64,000 nucleotides of DNA, taken from Candidatus Thiodubiliella sp. (lineage in GTDB: Bacteria; Pseudomonadota; Gammaproteobacteria; PS1; Pseudothioglobaceae). The number at the start of each line of letters is the position of its first letter. The first letter of the stretch is position 1. Location of the stretch: NCBI GenBank assembly GCA_029237605.1, contig JAQRGB010000001.1:436407-500406 (forward strand), read 5' to 3'. Positions 28,551 through 38,943 of the stretch are shown piece after piece. The position numbers and the translations under genes were made by a program. The notes below the pieces were generated by a model. The model saw nothing but the letters and a program-made list of their open reading frames with translations, was not told where the DNA came from and ran no database searches.

Positions 28551-29577
28551 TGACACGCTACGACTTAATATATTAATTTCTACTTGTGTGGCAATTCGTA
28601 TTGACGTCTATAAGCTGATGGTAATTGGATTAACAAAAGACAAAAAAGAACAAACTACCACGCTAAACCCACCTGATGATTACAGTAAATATATTGAAGC
28701 TATACAGAAATTTTTAGCCTCTCGAGTGCTAGGCTCTATGGGTGGCTATGCATCATATTTAAAACGTTGGTCAAGAATGGGATATGTCAGTTCAAGCAAT
28801 TTAAAATCACTATTAAAAATTGGCAATATTGAAGCAGTTGTCGCAGTGGCAAATTCACAAAGCTTAGATGATGAAGTGTTGGCTTTAGTTTGGTGGTGTG
28901 CAACCAATACCGACCAACAAGCAGAAATCGGACGTTTTTTATTGACTAGAGACTTTGTGATCAAACATTCTATTGGTAAACAAATTGCTAATTATTTATT
29001 AGAATTCCTACCTTTTACTAACGATACAACGCAACTCATTGATACTACCAACTTATTATTACAAGATGATTTAATTTCTCAACAAGCAAAATATAGATTA
29101 TGGAAACAAGGACAAAGAAAAACTGCTTTTTTAGTGGGTTTTATTGAGAGGATGGAAAATAATTTACCAAACAATAACGGTACAATTGCATTAAATAACG
29201 GCATTAAAGAGCTAGAACGTGTCAATAGCGAACAAGGTCAAATCATATTACAAACTATTAATCACATCCTAAAAAAGATTAATCAGGAACATATTTTGTA
29301 TCGTACTTTAGAAGTGCTAAGCAATTATCTATCACATCCAATGGTTAGAAGACTCTCAGGTATTGACGAGTGTCAAGTTCAAGCAAAAAATGTCTTGAGG
29401 CAGTTAGGCTTGGATAATGAAAAAATTAAAGCTAGGTTATTCTTAGCTGGCGTTAGCGAACAATTAGTCGTAAGTACTATTTCTTCTCACGGATTAACTG
29501 GCTCCACCATTCGTAAAAAACTCTCTAATGTGCTTGATCCAATTCAAGACGCCTTAAATCTTTTAACTACCCCATAA
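28537..29577 (+). CDS. dsrS: DsrS-like protein
   Basis: Soluble protein of 346 residues resembling DsrS, the last gene of the Allochromatium vinosum dsr sulfur-oxidation operon. Points of resemblance are the opening DDTLRLNILI, AIRID, the HVLGSPGGYPVYLKRWTRMG-like segment (here SRVLGSMGGYASYLKRWSRMGY), and a following run of helices with LEFLPF and YRLWKQGQRKTAFLVGF. DsrS has no known enzymatic activity. Here it is outside any dsr cluster, behind proC, and converges on rsmE with a 15-nt overlap. Identification is from memory of the family and should be confirmed by search. Confidence 0.75.
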   Translation: MLTSDDTLRLNILISTCVAIRIDVYKLMVIGLTKDKKEQTTTLNPPDDYSKYIEAIQKFLASRVLGSMGGYASYLKRWSRMGYVSSSNLKSLLKIGNIEAVVAVANSQSLDDEVLALVWWCATNTDQQAEIGRFLLTRDFVIKHSIGKQIANYLLEFLPFTNDTTQLIDTTNLLLQDDLISQQAKYRLWKQGQRKTAFLVGFIERMENNLPNNNGTIALNNGIKELERVNSEQGQIILQTINHILKKINQEHILYRTLEVLSNYLSHPMVRRLSGIDECQVQAKNVLRQLGLDNEKIKARLFLAGVSEQLVVSTISSHGLTGSTIRKKLSNVLDPIQDALNLLTTP

Positions 29578-30279
29578 CATTTGCATATTAGCTATTGCTA
29601 CAAGAGATGCGGTTTCAGTCCTTAATACACGAGAACCTAATAGTAATGGCTGATAGCCTGCTTGTATGGATTTTTTAATTTCTACTTCGCTAAACCCGCC
29701 TTCAGGGCCAATTAAAATATTTACTTCATCAGCTGCTGTTACATCTGATAGAGTTTGTTCACAATGGCAATGTAAAACAAAACCGTTAATAACTGGTTGT
29801 CGTAAAAAATCTTTCAAATTAATAGGCGTATACACTTTTGGGACAACACAACGCCCAGACTGTTCACAGGCACCAATAACAATCTTTTGCCAATGTAATT
29901 GACGCTTTATTAGCTTATCATCCTTGAGTTTAACCACGCAACGTTCAGTAAAAATAGGAATTATTTTATTAACGCCCAATTCCACTGATTTTTGCATTAT
30001 AAAATCCATTTTCTCACCTTTAGCAATACCTTGCACTAAGGTGATATTGAGCTTTGATTCTGATAAGTTATGCGTTTTATCTAAGATCTTAACCACACAT
30101 TCCTTTTTCACTTGCAGCACTTGTGTAATATAATTCATCCCATCACCATTGAATAAAATAACACTTCTCCCTTCTGGAAAACGCAATACCTTACTAAGAT
30201 GATGTGACGCATATACATCCAACGTTACGCAATCACCAACATTCAAAATCGTATTTTGATATAAACGTACATTTTTCAT
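29563..30279 (-). CDS. rsmE: 16S rRNA m3U1498 methyltransferase
   Basis: SPOUT-class methyltransferase acting on 16S rRNA in the 30S subunit. It has the RsmE PUA-like N terminus (HHLSKVLRFPEGR), LVQGIAKGEKMDFIMQKSVELGV, and the knot region NILIGPEGGFSEVEI plus LGSRVLRTETA. The length of 238 residues is normal. It converges with dsrS and is divergent from pepP. Confidence 0.95.
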   Translation of the reverse strand: MKNVRLYQNTILNVGDCVTLDVYASHHLSKVLRFPEGRSVILFNGDGMNYITQVLQVKKECVVKILDKTHNLSESKLNITLVQGIAKGEKMDFIMQKSVELGVNKIIPIFTERCVVKLKDDKLIKRQLHWQKIVIGACEQSGRCVVPKVYTPINLKDFLRQPVINGFVLHCHCEQTLSDVTAADEVNILIGPEGGFSEVEIKKSIQAGYQPLLLGSRVLRTETASLVAIANMQMLWGS

Positions 30280-30312
30280 AATTAAACAAAGATCTCACTT
30301 TATAATCTAAAA

Positions 30313-31536
30313 ATGATACCCAAAAATAGAAGAGAAAAATTACTAAGCCAACTTAACGATGGTGCTTTAGTAATTATTAGCACTAATCCAGAGCAACTAC
30401 GCAATGGAGATGTGTATTATCCTTTTCGCCCACATAGTGATTTTTGGTATTTAACAGGCTTTAAAGAGCCTAGAGCGATTGCGGTTTTTTCAAAAGAACA
30501 CTATACGATTTTCTTGAGGAAAAAAAGTCCAGAGCGAGAAATTTGGGATGGCGAGTGTTTAGGCATTGCTAAAGCTGTGCAAACTTTAGGTGCAAGTCAA
30601 GCCTATCCAATTAATGACCTAAAACATAAGTTACCACAATTAATTGCAAATGCAACAACACTATATTACGACTTTAAATCATGCATCTTGGATGATGAAA
30701 TTATTCAGTGCTTAGATGGTATGCAAACTCAATCACTCAATGAATATCTGCACGAAATGCGTTTAATTAAAGATGATAATGAGATTGTGCTAATGAAAAA
30801 GGCTGCTGATATTTCTGCGCAAACTCATCAGTTGGCAATGCAACAAACTAAAGCAGGTTTGTTCGAATACGAAATTGCCAGTATTTTTGATGCTAACTTT
30901 AAAAAGAACAATGTCGAGCATGCTTACACATCAGTTGTAGCAGGTGGTAAAAACGCTTGTATCTTGCATTATATTAATAACAATCAAGTGTTGAATGATG
31001 GCGACTTATTGCTGATTGATGCAGGGTGTGAAGTTAATGGTTATGCCTCAGACATTACGCGCACTTTTCCAGTGAATGGGAAATTTAGCAAAGCACAACG
31101 ACAAATTTACCAAATTGTACTAGATGCACAACTCGCTGCAATTGATTGCATTAAACTAGGTGAGGTAGTCACTAAACCGCATCAAGTTGCTTCACAAATT
31201 ATCCAACAAGGTTTGATTAATTTGGGGATTTTACAAATAGGTGAGGACTTATCGCAGTTTTATATGCATGGAACTGGGCATTGGCTAGGGATGGACGTGC
31301 ATGATGTTGGTAATTATCAGCAAAACAATCAACATCGTCAGTATAAGGTGGGAATGGTAACTACTGTTGAGCCTGGTATTTATATTCGTAAAAATGATAA
31401 AATCAACCCACAATATTGGAATATTGGCGTTCGAATTGAGGACAATGTTTTGATTACAGATAATGGCAATAGTGTCTTAACTAAAGCTATAGTAAAAGAA
31501 ATTGATAAAATAGAGCAACTAATGAGATTAAAATGA
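30313..31536 (+). CDS. pepP: Xaa-Pro aminopeptidase
   Basis: M24B metallopeptidase removing N-terminal residues ahead of proline. Metal ligands are in LLIDAGCEVNGYASDITRTF (two Asp), GTGHWLGMDVHDVG (His), TVEPGIYI (Glu) and VRIEDNVL (Glu). At 407 residues it is slightly shorter than E. coli PepP (441). The 3' end overlaps trpD by 4 nt (ATGA), giving a pepP-trpD-orn-ispE run. Confidence 0.94.
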   Translation: MIPKNRREKLLSQLNDGALVIISTNPEQLRNGDVYYPFRPHSDFWYLTGFKEPRAIAVFSKEHYTIFLRKKSPEREIWDGECLGIAKAVQTLGASQAYPINDLKHKLPQLIANATTLYYDFKSCILDDEIIQCLDGMQTQSLNEYLHEMRLIKDDNEIVLMKKAADISAQTHQLAMQQTKAGLFEYEIASIFDANFKKNNVEHAYTSVVAGGKNACILHYINNNQVLNDGDLLLIDAGCEVNGYASDITRTFPVNGKFSKAQRQIYQIVLDAQLAAIDCIKLGEVVTKPHQVASQIIQQGLINLGILQIGEDLSQFYMHGTGHWLGMDVHDVGNYQQNNQHRQYKVGMVTTVEPGIYIRKNDKINPQYWNIGVRIEDNVLITDNGNSVLTKAIVKEIDKIEQLMRLK

Positions 31537-32552
31537 ATATACAAGAAGCAATAAAAGTAATCATTGCAAAACAAGATTTAACGGAAGATGAAATGTACTC
31601 AGTGATGAATGATATTATGACTGGAAAAGTCACTGATGCACAAATTGGAGGATTTCTAGTCGGGCTTTCGATGAAAGGTGAAAGCATTGATGAAATTACC
31701 GCTACTGCCAAAATAATGCGCTCTTTAGTTAAAGGTGTTAGCGTTAAAAATACTAAACACTTAGTAGATACTTGCGGCACTGGCGGTGATGGAATAGGAT
31801 TGTTTAACATTTCAACTGCATGTTCTTTTGTTGTGGCAACTGCTGGTGGATTTGTTGCCAAGCATGGCAATAGTAGCGTTTCTTCAAAAACAGGCAGCGC
31901 TGATGTCTTGAAAGCAGCTGGTGCTAATCTTAATATGAGTGTTGAAAAGATCAGTAAATGTATAGAAAAAATTGGCATTGGATTTATGTTTGCACCTTTT
32001 CATCACCATGCAATGAAACACGCTATGGGAGTGCGAAAAGACCTTGCTATTAGAACTATTTTTAATGTATTAGGCCCACTAACCAACCCTGCTAAAGCAC
32101 CTAACCAAGTAATAGGCGTGTATTCCCAATCTTTGGTTAAACCAATTGCTTATGTTTTAAAAGAATTAGGTTCTAAACATGTGATGGTGGTGCATTCCAA
32201 AGACGGACTTGATGAAATTTCAATTGCTGACGATACTTACGTTGCTGAACTCAAAAATAACGAAGTGACTACTTATACAATCAACCCGACAAAATTTGGC
32301 TTACCATTAGGAAATTTAGATGACATAAAAGCAGGAGATGCTAACAGTTCATTAGCGCTCATTCAAAAAGCACTAGACGGTGAAAATGATGTAGCAAAAA
32401 ATATTGTCGCACTTAATGCTGGTGCCGCAATTTATGTATCAGGCGTGGCTGATTCATTACAAACAGGCATTGATAAAGCAATAAAAATTTTAAACGATGG
32501 CTCGGCCCACCAAAAATTAGACGATTTTGTCAAAGAAAGTACGGGATGTTAA
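31533..32552 (+). CDS. trpD: Anthranilate phosphoribosyltransferase
   Basis: Second step of tryptophan synthesis. The glycine-rich PRPP site is DTCGTGGDG, followed by KHGNSSVSSKTGSADVLKA, FMFAPFHHHAM and FNVLGPLTNPA. The length of 339 residues is normal. No other trp genes are adjacent, so the pathway is scattered. It is coupled to pepP and 15 nt ahead of orn. Confidence 0.96.
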   Translation: MNIQEAIKVIIAKQDLTEDEMYSVMNDIMTGKVTDAQIGGFLVGLSMKGESIDEITATAKIMRSLVKGVSVKNTKHLVDTCGTGGDGIGLFNISTACSFVVATAGGFVAKHGNSSVSSKTGSADVLKAAGANLNMSVEKISKCIEKIGIGFMFAPFHHHAMKHAMGVRKDLAIRTIFNVLGPLTNPAKAPNQVIGVYSQSLVKPIAYVLKELGSKHVMVVHSKDGLDEISIADDTYVAELKNNEVTTYTINPTKFGLPLGNLDDIKAGDANSSLALIQKALDGENDVAKNIVALNAGAAIYVSGVADSLQTGIDKAIKILNDGSAHQKLDDFVKESTGC

Positions 32553-32567
32553 TACAAATAATTTATT

Positions 32568-33110
32568 ATGAATAAAGATAGCAACTTAATATGGATTGAT
32601 TTAGAAATGACAGGACTATTGCCAGAAAAAGATACTATTATTGAAATCGCCACGATTGTTACGGATAAAGATCTCAATATTTTAGCAGAAGGCCCAGCAC
32701 TTGCTATTCGCCAAAATAATGAAATTTTAGATAGTATGGATGGATGGAATGTTGAGCACCACACTAATTCTGGCTTAATTCAACGTGTTAAAAATAGTGA
32801 CATTTCTATGCAACAAGCCGAAAAACAAACGATAGGTTTTCTACAAAAGTATGTCAATCCAAACGTCTCGCCGATGTGTGGTAATACTATTTGCCAAGAT
32901 AGAAGATTTCTTTACAACTATATGCCTAAGTTAGAGCTATTCTTTCATTACCGTCATATAGATGTCACTACACTAAAAGAATTGGCAGTACGATGGAAAC
33001 CTGAAGCAAAAATGATTCGAAAAGGTGAGCCTGCACACTTGGCTCTACTTGATATTAAAGACTCTATTGACGAACTTAAGCATTACCGAGAAACTTTTAT
33101 TAATGTCTAG
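32568..33110 (+). CDS. orn: Oligoribonuclease
   Basis: DEDDh 3'-5' exonuclease that degrades nanoRNAs and pGpG. Exo I is [10 protein letters not shown] with EIATIVTD, Exo II contains [12 protein letters not shown], and the catalytic histidine and aspartate are in [12 protein letters not shown]. The length of 180 residues is normal. The end overlaps the start of ispE by 8 nt. Confidence 0.96.
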   Translation: MNKDSNLIWIDLEMTGLLPEKDTIIEIATIVTDKDLNILAEGPALAIRQNNEILDSMDGWNVEHHTNSGLIQRVKNSDISMQQAEKQTIGFLQKYVNPNVSPMCGNTICQDRRFLYNYMPKLELFFHYRHIDVTTLKELAVRWKPEAKMIRKGEPAHLALLDIKDSIDELKHYRETFINV

Positions 33111-33936
33111 TTCTTGGCTGTCTCCTGCAAAAATCAACCTATTTTTGCACATTAATTCTAAACGAAAAGATGGTTATCACAATCTACAAAGTATTTTTCA
33201 ATTACTAAACTATTACGATGAGCTCACAATATCTGTTAGGAAAGATGGTGTTATAGCACGCATCAGTGGCAATGAAGACATACCATCTGAGAAAGATTTA
33301 ATTATCAAAGCAGCACAAGCATTACAAAAAGCAGCTGGTACAACAGATGGAGCAGATATTTCAGTAGTAAAAAATATTCCTACAGGTGGTGGTTTAGGTG
33401 GTGGTAGTTCAAATGCAGCAACTACATTAATTGCACTCAATATATTATGGGATGCAAAATTTTCAAAGAAAAAATTGGCAAAAATTGGATTAGCACTAGG
33501 CGCTGATGTGCCAATTTTTATTGCTGGACATAGTGCTTGGGCGGAAGGCATAGGTGAAATTTTGACGCCAATGGACTTGCCAAAACACTATTTTTTAGTC
33601 CTTTCTATCAAAAAACATATTTCAACAAAAAAAATTTTTTCACATAAAGCATTGACAATGACACCTATAGTAGGGAAAATACATCATTTTTCAGAATTAA
33701 TTAATCCACATAACGATTGTCTTGAGGTTGCCATTGAGCTGGAAGTCGAAATTTTAGAAGCATTAACGCATTTAAAATTATCTAAAAACCACTTATACCA
33801 ACCGAGAATGACAGGCACAGGAAGTTGTGTTTTTGTGGAGTTTAGATATGAAAAAGATGCTTTGGTAGCACTTAATAATATACCAAACAAATGGTCAGGT
33901 TTTGTTGCGCAGGCGCTCAACTCCTCACCGAATTAA
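33103..33936 (+). CDS. ispE: 4-diphosphocytidyl-2-C-methyl-D-erythritol kinase
   Basis: GHMP kinase of the MEP isoprenoid pathway. The N terminus is [11 protein letters not shown], the ATP loop is [17 protein letters not shown], and the C-terminal motif is MTGTGSCVF. The start is the ATG at 33103, overlapping orn by 8 nt; the longer upstream frame inside orn is not family-like. The length of 277 residues is normal. It is followed by tRNA-Gln, as often seen in gammaproteobacteria (ispE, tRNA-Gln, prs). Confidence 0.95.
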   Translation: MSSSWLSPAKINLFLHINSKRKDGYHNLQSIFQLLNYYDELTISVRKDGVIARISGNEDIPSEKDLIIKAAQALQKAAGTTDGADISVVKNIPTGGGLGGGSSNAATTLIALNILWDAKFSKKKLAKIGLALGADVPIFIAGHSAWAEGIGEILTPMDLPKHYFLVLSIKKHISTKKIFSHKALTMTPIVGKIHHFSELINPHNDCLEVAIELEVEILEALTHLKLSKNHLYQPRMTGTGSCVFVEFRYEKDALVALNNIPNKWSGFVAQALNSSPN

Positions 33937-33958
33937 CCTAGCGGTTAATAACCTTAAT

Positions 33959-34033
33959 TGGGCTGTCGCCAAGCGGTAAGGCAACGGGTTTTGATCCCGT
34001 CATGCGCAGGTTCAAATCCTGCCAGCCCAGCCA
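33959..34033 (+). tRNA. tRNA-Gln (anticodon TTG)
   Basis: Complete cloverleaf. Acceptor TGGGCTG pairs with CAGCCCA, the anticodon stem ACGGG/CCCGT encloses loop TTTTGAT with anticodon TTG, and the T-arm contains GGTTCAAATCC. CCA is encoded. It reads CAA and, by wobble, CAG. Confidence 0.96.
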
Positions 34034-34271
34034 ATTTCTTTTTTCGTTGCGTATTTTTTTCTTATGCTGCGTTAAATTTACACAAAATTAAATTACTATA
34101 TTTGTTTGTTTTGTAAATATTTTATATAACTATCTTGTGCTATCACTGCATAGCAACTATCATTACAAGAAAAATAAATTAGTTAAGGGTAGTTTTTGTA
34201 TAATTATTTATAATTACACAAAAATCTCATAGTATAATTTAAACACTTTTAATAGTTACCGTAAAACTCAT
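34034..34271. other. Intergenic region before prs
   Basis: AT-rich region of 238 nt between tRNA-Gln and prs. A TATAAT at 34233-34238 is a possible -10 for prs; the -35 is unclear. A T-rich run just after the tRNA could aid termination, but no stem-loop of useful strength precedes it. Confidence 0.35.
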
Positions 34272-35234
34272 ATGTCGCTCGACAAAATTAAAATTTTTAG
34301 CGGAAACGCTAATCCATTGCTTTCTGCTGAAATTATATTAAGCCTAAATACTAGACAAGGCAAGGCACTCATAGGACAATTTAGTGATGGTGAATCGCAG
34401 GTTGAAATTTTAGAAAATGTACGTGGTTGTGATGTATTTGTTTTGCAGCCTACTTGCGGACCATCACCAGCAGAAACATTAATGGAGTTGCTAGTTATAG
34501 TTGACGCATTAAAACGTTCTTCTGCTGCTCGTATTACTGCTGTTGTGCCATATTTTGGTTATTCTAGACAAGATCGTCGCTCTCGTTTAACACGCGTGCC
34601 AATTACCGCAAAACTTGCTGCAAAAATGATTGAAGCATCTGGTGTTGATAGAATTTTAACTGTTGATTTGCACGCTGATCAAATTCAAGGATTCTTTAAT
34701 ATTCCAATTGACAATATTTATGCCCAGCCAGTTTTGATTAATGATATTCTTGCACAAAATTATAAAAATACAATTATAGTATCGCCTGATGTTGGTGGCG
34801 TTGTGCGTGCACGTGCTGCAGCTAAACGTATAAACGACTCTGAACTTGCGATTATTGACAAGCGTCGTCCCGCACCAAATATGGTGAAAATAATGAATGT
34901 AATTGGTGACGTCAAAGGCAGAACTTGCATCTTAATTGATGATATGGTTGATACTGCTAGCACTCTATGTCAAGCCGCCAGCATCCTAAAAGAAAAAGGT
35001 GCTAAAAAAGTCGTTGCTTACGCAACACATGCTGTTTTATCTGGTTCTGCAATTGATAATATTAATAACTCTGAGCTTGATGAGTTAGTAGCTACCAATA
35101 CCATTCCTTTAACTGAAGCTACAGTTAAATGTGATAAAATTAGGATTGTATCTATTGCACCAAAGCTTGCAGAAGTAATTAAACGCATTAGCAAAGAACA
35201 ATCTATTAGTGCAATTTTTACTGACGACAAATAG
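34272..35234 (+). CDS. prs: Ribose-phosphate pyrophosphokinase
   Basis: Makes PRPP for nucleotide, histidine, tryptophan and NAD synthesis. Key parts are [45 protein letters not shown] and the PRPP-binding loop [12 protein letters not shown]. The length of 320 residues is normal. It lies between tRNA-Gln and rpoD. Confidence 0.97.
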   Translation: MSLDKIKIFSGNANPLLSAEIILSLNTRQGKALIGQFSDGESQVEILENVRGCDVFVLQPTCGPSPAETLMELLVIVDALKRSSAARITAVVPYFGYSRQDRRSRLTRVPITAKLAAKMIEASGVDRILTVDLHADQIQGFFNIPIDNIYAQPVLINDILAQNYKNTIIVSPDVGGVVRARAAAKRINDSELAIIDKRRPAPNMVKIMNVIGDVKGRTCILIDDMVDTASTLCQAASILKEKGAKKVVAYATHAVLSGSAIDNINNSELDELVATNTIPLTEATVKCDKIRIVSIAPKLAEVIKRISKEQSISAIFTDDK

Positions 35235-35286
35235 TCGTAAGACGGTATAATTATCTTCTTTGAATTATCACAATATTTGCTAACTT

Positions 35287-37095
35287 ATGAAAAATACAAC
35301 AAAAGAGCATAAACAAGCACTAGAAAAAGTCATTATGCTCGGCAAAGAGAAAGGCTATTTAACTTACTATGAACTAAATGACTTGCTGCCACAAGATTTA
35401 ATACAAGAGCAAATTGAGCCAATTAAAACTATTCTAGAAGAGCTAGATATTGTTATTTCTAACACTATTCCTGATGCCGACACTTTAGTTGTAAAGTCAG
35501 GCGCTAAGGCACAATCAACTTCTGCAGAAGCAGCAATTGCTGCATTGGCTGCATTGGATTCAGAGTTTGGTAGAACCACTGACCCAGTTAGAATGTATAT
35601 GCGTGAAATGGGTATAGTTGATTTATTAGAGCAAGAAGATGAAATTCGTATAGCTAAAGAAATTGAAGCTGGGGTATTTGAAATAATGCAAGCAATTACA
35701 CTTTATCCGGTTATCACCGAACAATTTTTTAAAGCACATAAAAGACTTGAAGAGGGCAAATGTAAAATTACTGATGTTATTATTGGTTATCAAGGAGATG
35801 CAGAAGACTTTGAAGAAAAGAAAAGAGCTTTTAATGCTGGCGAATTTGATGATATTGATGAATACGAAGAAATGGAAGAAATGGAATATTCTGGCCCAGA
35901 TGAAGTTCAAGTAGGTTTGCATTTTAAGGCAATTTCAAAATGCTCTAGTAAATATCTAAAAACTAATAAAAAATATGGATTCCGTGACAAAAAAACAGTT
36001 ATTGAACGCAAGAAATTATCAAAAAAATTGTCAGACTTACGCTTATCACCAAAATTAGTCATAACTATGGTTGAAACTGTTTGCAAGCGCGTTGATAAAA
36101 TCAAAGAACAAGAAAAATTCATACAAAAGTCTTGTTTATACGCAGGTATGGATAGAACGCAATTCTTTAAATTATTTACAAACAATGAAACAAATCTTGA
36201 TTGGCTGAAAGAAGCCACGCTAGACAATAAAATTAAAGATAAATTAACCAATATTCAAGATGAAATTTACTACGCACAAAAAAATCTTCAAGGCCATGAA
36301 GAAGAGATGCAACTTACTATTGTTGAATTAAAATCACTTAATAAGATTTATCGTCGTGGTGACCGCCGTGCTAAAACTGCAAAAGCACAAATGATTGAGG
36401 CAAACTTGCGCCTAGTAATCTCAATTGCCAAAAAATATGCTAACCGTGGTTTACAATTCTTAGATTTAATTCAAGAAGGTAATGTTGGCTTAATGAAAGC
36501 AGTGGATAAGTTTGAATATCGTCGTGGTTATAAGTTCTCAACTTATGCAACTTGGTGGATTCGTCAGGCAATTACACGTTCAATTGCTGATCAAGCACGT
36601 ACCATTCGTATTCCAGTACATATGATTGAAACCATCAACAAGCTTAATCGTGTTAAACGTCAATTACTACAAAAATTTGGTCGTGAAGCAAAACCTGAAG
36701 AATTGGCAATAGAGATGGAATTACCAGAATATAAAATTACTAAGATTCTAAAAATAGCAAAAGAACCTTTGTCAATGGAAACTCCTGTTGGCGATGATGA
36801 GGATTCTAATATTGGTGATTTTATTGAAGATGTTAGTTTAACTTCACCAGTAGAAATTACCACCAGAGAAAGCCTAAAAGAAACAACTAGTGATTTACTT
36901 AATAATCTTTCACCTAGAGAGGAAAAAGTATTAAAAATGCGTTTTGGTATTGATATGAATACCGATCACACACTAGAAGAAGTAGGCCGTCAATTTGATG
37001 TAACGCGTGAGCGTATTCGCCAAATTGAAGCCAAAGCTTTGCGTAAACTTAGACATCCATCTAGAGCACATAAGCTTTCAAGCTTCTTAGAATGA
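35287..37095 (+). CDS. rpoD: RNA polymerase primary sigma factor RpoD
   Basis: Housekeeping sigma-70. Region 1.1 is at the N terminus, region 1.2 is [11 protein letters not shown], an acidic non-conserved region with [10 protein letters not shown] follows, regions 2.1-2.4 contain [25 protein letters not shown] and [15 protein letters not shown], and region 4.2 contains [29 protein letters not shown]. The length of 602 residues is close to E. coli (613). A TATAAT-like -10 is at 35246-35251. tRNA-Ile2 follows within 7 nt. Confidence 0.97.
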   Translation: MKNTTKEHKQALEKVIMLGKEKGYLTYYELNDLLPQDLIQEQIEPIKTILEELDIVISNTIPDADTLVVKSGAKAQSTSAEAAIAALAALDSEFGRTTDPVRMYMREMGIVDLLEQEDEIRIAKEIEAGVFEIMQAITLYPVITEQFFKAHKRLEEGKCKITDVIIGYQGDAEDFEEKKRAFNAGEFDDIDEYEEMEEMEYSGPDEVQVGLHFKAISKCSSKYLKTNKKYGFRDKKTVIERKKLSKKLSDLRLSPKLVITMVETVCKRVDKIKEQEKFIQKSCLYAGMDRTQFFKLFTNNETNLDWLKEATLDNKIKDKLTNIQDEIYYAQKNLQGHEEEMQLTIVELKSLNKIYRRGDRRAKTAKAQMIEANLRLVISIAKKYANRGLQFLDLIQEGNVGLMKAVDKFEYRRGYKFSTYATWWIRQAITRSIADQARTIRIPVHMIETINKLNRVKRQLLQKFGREAKPEELAIEMELPEYKITKILKIAKEPLSMETPVGDDEDSNIGDFIEDVSLTSPVEITTRESLKETTSDLLNNLSPREEKVLKMRFGIDMNTDHTLEEVGRQFDVTRERIRQIEAKALRKLRHPSRAHKLSSFLE

Positions 37096-37101
37096 TACTA
37101 T

Positions 37102-37178
37102 GGGCCTATAGCTCAGTTGGTTAGAGCACTCGACTCATAATCGATTGGTCCTTGGTTCAAGTCCAAGTAGGCCCACCA
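37102..37178 (+). tRNA. tRNA-Ile2 (CAT anticodon, lysidine type)
   Basis: Acceptor GGGCCTA/TAGGCCC, encoded CCA, D-arm GCTC...GAGC, anticodon loop CTCATAA. The anticodon-arm and T-arm context (CGACTCATAATCG, TTGGTC, GGTTCAAGTCC) matches tRNA-Ile2 rather than elongator or initiator Met, so C34 should be changed to lysidine by TilS, encoded at 21489. The first pair of the anticodon stem is a C-U mismatch. Confidence in it being a tRNA is very high; in Ile2 versus Met it is good. Confidence 0.88.
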
Positions 37179-37354
37179 AATTACTGTATATTTTCTTTCT
37201 ATTTATGTTAAATTAAAAAGAAATATTCAATCACATAATGACATCCATGGTTAATCATATTTTCTTAATCTACCTTGTGTGTGTCATTATTTATTAAGCC
37301 TAGCATAACCTGTCAATATCCGTTAATAAGAAAGAAGCAAAGTATGATAATTAC

Positions 37355-38125
37355 ATGACATTTGAAAAGATTATTCCACAATTAATTAAACTAACTTCTG
37401 ATGTTGGCAAGGTGATTATGTCATTTTATAAAGATGATATACCTATTAAAACTAAACTAAATAAAACCCCACTAACAATTGTAGACCAAACTGCACATCG
37501 CCTGATTGTTGAAGGGCTAAGCCATCTCACACCAAATATAGCTATTCTCTCAGAAGAATCAGATGCTAATACTTTTAAACAACGCCTAGAATGGCAAGAA
37601 TATTGGCTAATAGACCCACTAGATGGTACACAGGATTTCTTAGAACAAACTGGAGAATTTTGTATTTGTATCGCCTATATTAAAAATCATCAGTCAATTT
37701 TTGGACTGGTGTATGCGCCATTTACTTGCACACATTATTATGGCTTTAATAATAAGGCATATAAACAATACAATAGCATTCAAACATCCTTAAAGGTATG
37801 TTTAGAAAAACAGCCATTACGTGTGGTAATTGGGCACCATTCAGTGCATCATTCAAAATTACAATTACACCTTAAAAAATTTGATGAATACCGGATCAAC
37901 CACTTAGGCAGTGCGCTAAAATTTTGCAAAATTGCACAAGGAGTGTTTGACTACTACCCTAAATTTGGACCTTGCTACGAATGGGATACTGCGGCAGGTG
38001 TTTGTATTTTGCAAAATGCAGGAGGTCGCATTGTTGATGAAAATAATGATCCACTTAAGTATAATGCTAAAGATGATCTATTGTCACCAGTTTTCTTTGC
38101 TTCAGGCATATTATCTTTAGACTAA
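37355..38125 (+). CDS. cysQ: 3'(2'),5'-bisphosphate nucleotidase CysQ
   Basis: Inositol-monophosphatase-family enzyme that hydrolyses PAP to AMP. Metal motifs are LSEESD, WLIDPLDGTQDF and YEWDTAAGVCIL. At 256 residues it fits CysQ (about 246) better than SuhB, and the hallmark DPLDGTQ-F-L is as in CysQ. The end overlaps nadC by 4 nt on the opposite strand. Confidence 0.9.
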   Translation: MTFEKIIPQLIKLTSDVGKVIMSFYKDDIPIKTKLNKTPLTIVDQTAHRLIVEGLSHLTPNIAILSEESDANTFKQRLEWQEYWLIDPLDGTQDFLEQTGEFCICIAYIKNHQSIFGLVYAPFTCTHYYGFNNKAYKQYNSIQTSLKVCLEKQPLRVVIGHHSVHHSKLQLHLKKFDEYRINHLGSALKFCKIAQGVFDYYPKFGPCYEWDTAAGVCILQNAGGRIVDENNDPLKYNAKDDLLSPVFFASGILSLD

Positions 38126-38943
38126 GATAACCTAAGAGACAAATCTATTGCTGTAATATTTTTTGTAATAGCGCCAATAGAAATATAGTTAACGCCAGTT
38201 TGTGCAACCTCAATAATTGTATTTTTATCAATATTGCCAGAGGCTTCTATCAATATTTTTCCTTTCGCTAATCGAACAGCTTGAGTTAAATCATCAATTG
38301 AAAAATTATCACAAAGAACTCTAGTAATGCCTGTTAAGCTTAATACTTCAGTAAATTGTGTAATTTTTTCCACTTCAATAATCACAGGCAGGTCTGGATA
38401 TTTGGAATTTGCTATACACGCGGCATTCTTAATTGATCCAGATGCAATAATATGATTTTCTTTAAGCATCACACAATCATACAAACCCATTCTATGATTT
38501 ACACCACCTCCACATTCAACGGCATATTTTTGCGCGAGCCTCAGTCCAGGAATAGTTTTTCTAGTATCAAGAAGTTGAACATCGGTATGTGCAATCTTAT
38601 CTACTAAATACTTGGTTTGTGTTGCCACGCTACTTAGCATTTGTAAGAAATTGAGCGCTACTCTTTCAGCGCTGATAATGCCTTTTACAGAGCCTGATAA
38701 ATTACATAAAACTTGGTTTTGTTGGACACTGTCACCATCATTCAAATGCCACTGAAGTTGAATATTTTTATTAATTGACAAGAATGCTATGTGTGCATAT
38801 TCAATTCCACAAATAACTGCTGACTCTCTAGCGATAATTTGTGCCGATATTATCTTGTCATTAAGTAAACTAGTAGAAACATCACCAGTGCCAATATCCT
38901 CATCTAGTGCTAATATAACAGTATCTATTATTTTTTTACTCAT
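38122..38943 (-). CDS. nadC: Nicotinate-nucleotide pyrophosphorylase (carboxylating)
   Basis: Converts quinolinate and PRPP to nicotinate mononucleotide. Signatures are DEDIGTGDVST, ALNFLQMLSSVATQT, LLDTRKTIPGLR and KYAVECGGGVNHRMGLYD, with the C-terminal EASGNI and GVNYISIGAIT. The ATG at 38943 overlaps the lpxB stop by 8 nt; a 14-residue upstream lead inside lpxB is not conserved. The length of 273 residues is slightly short. It ends the yhbY-lpxB-nadC run. Confidence 0.95.
   Translation of the reverse strand: MSKKIIDTVILALDEDIGTGDVSTSLLNDKIISAQIIARESAVICGIEYAHIAFLSINKNIQLQWHLNDGDSVQQNQVLCNLSGSVKGIISAERVALNFLQMLSSVATQTKYLVDKIAHTDVQLLDTRKTIPGLRLAQKYAVECGGGVNHRMGLYDCVMLKENHIIASGSIKNAACIANSKYPDLPVIIEVEKITQFTEVLSLTGITRVLCDNFSIDDLTQAVRLAKGKILIEASGNIDKNTIIEVAQTGVNYISIGAITKNITAIDLSLRLS

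Noticed and set aside
37102-37178. Elongator or initiator tRNA-Met
   Set aside because: The anticodon is CAT, but the arm sequences match tRNA-Ile2; initiator features (CCA-side mismatch at 1-72 and three G-C pairs in the anticodon stem) are absent.
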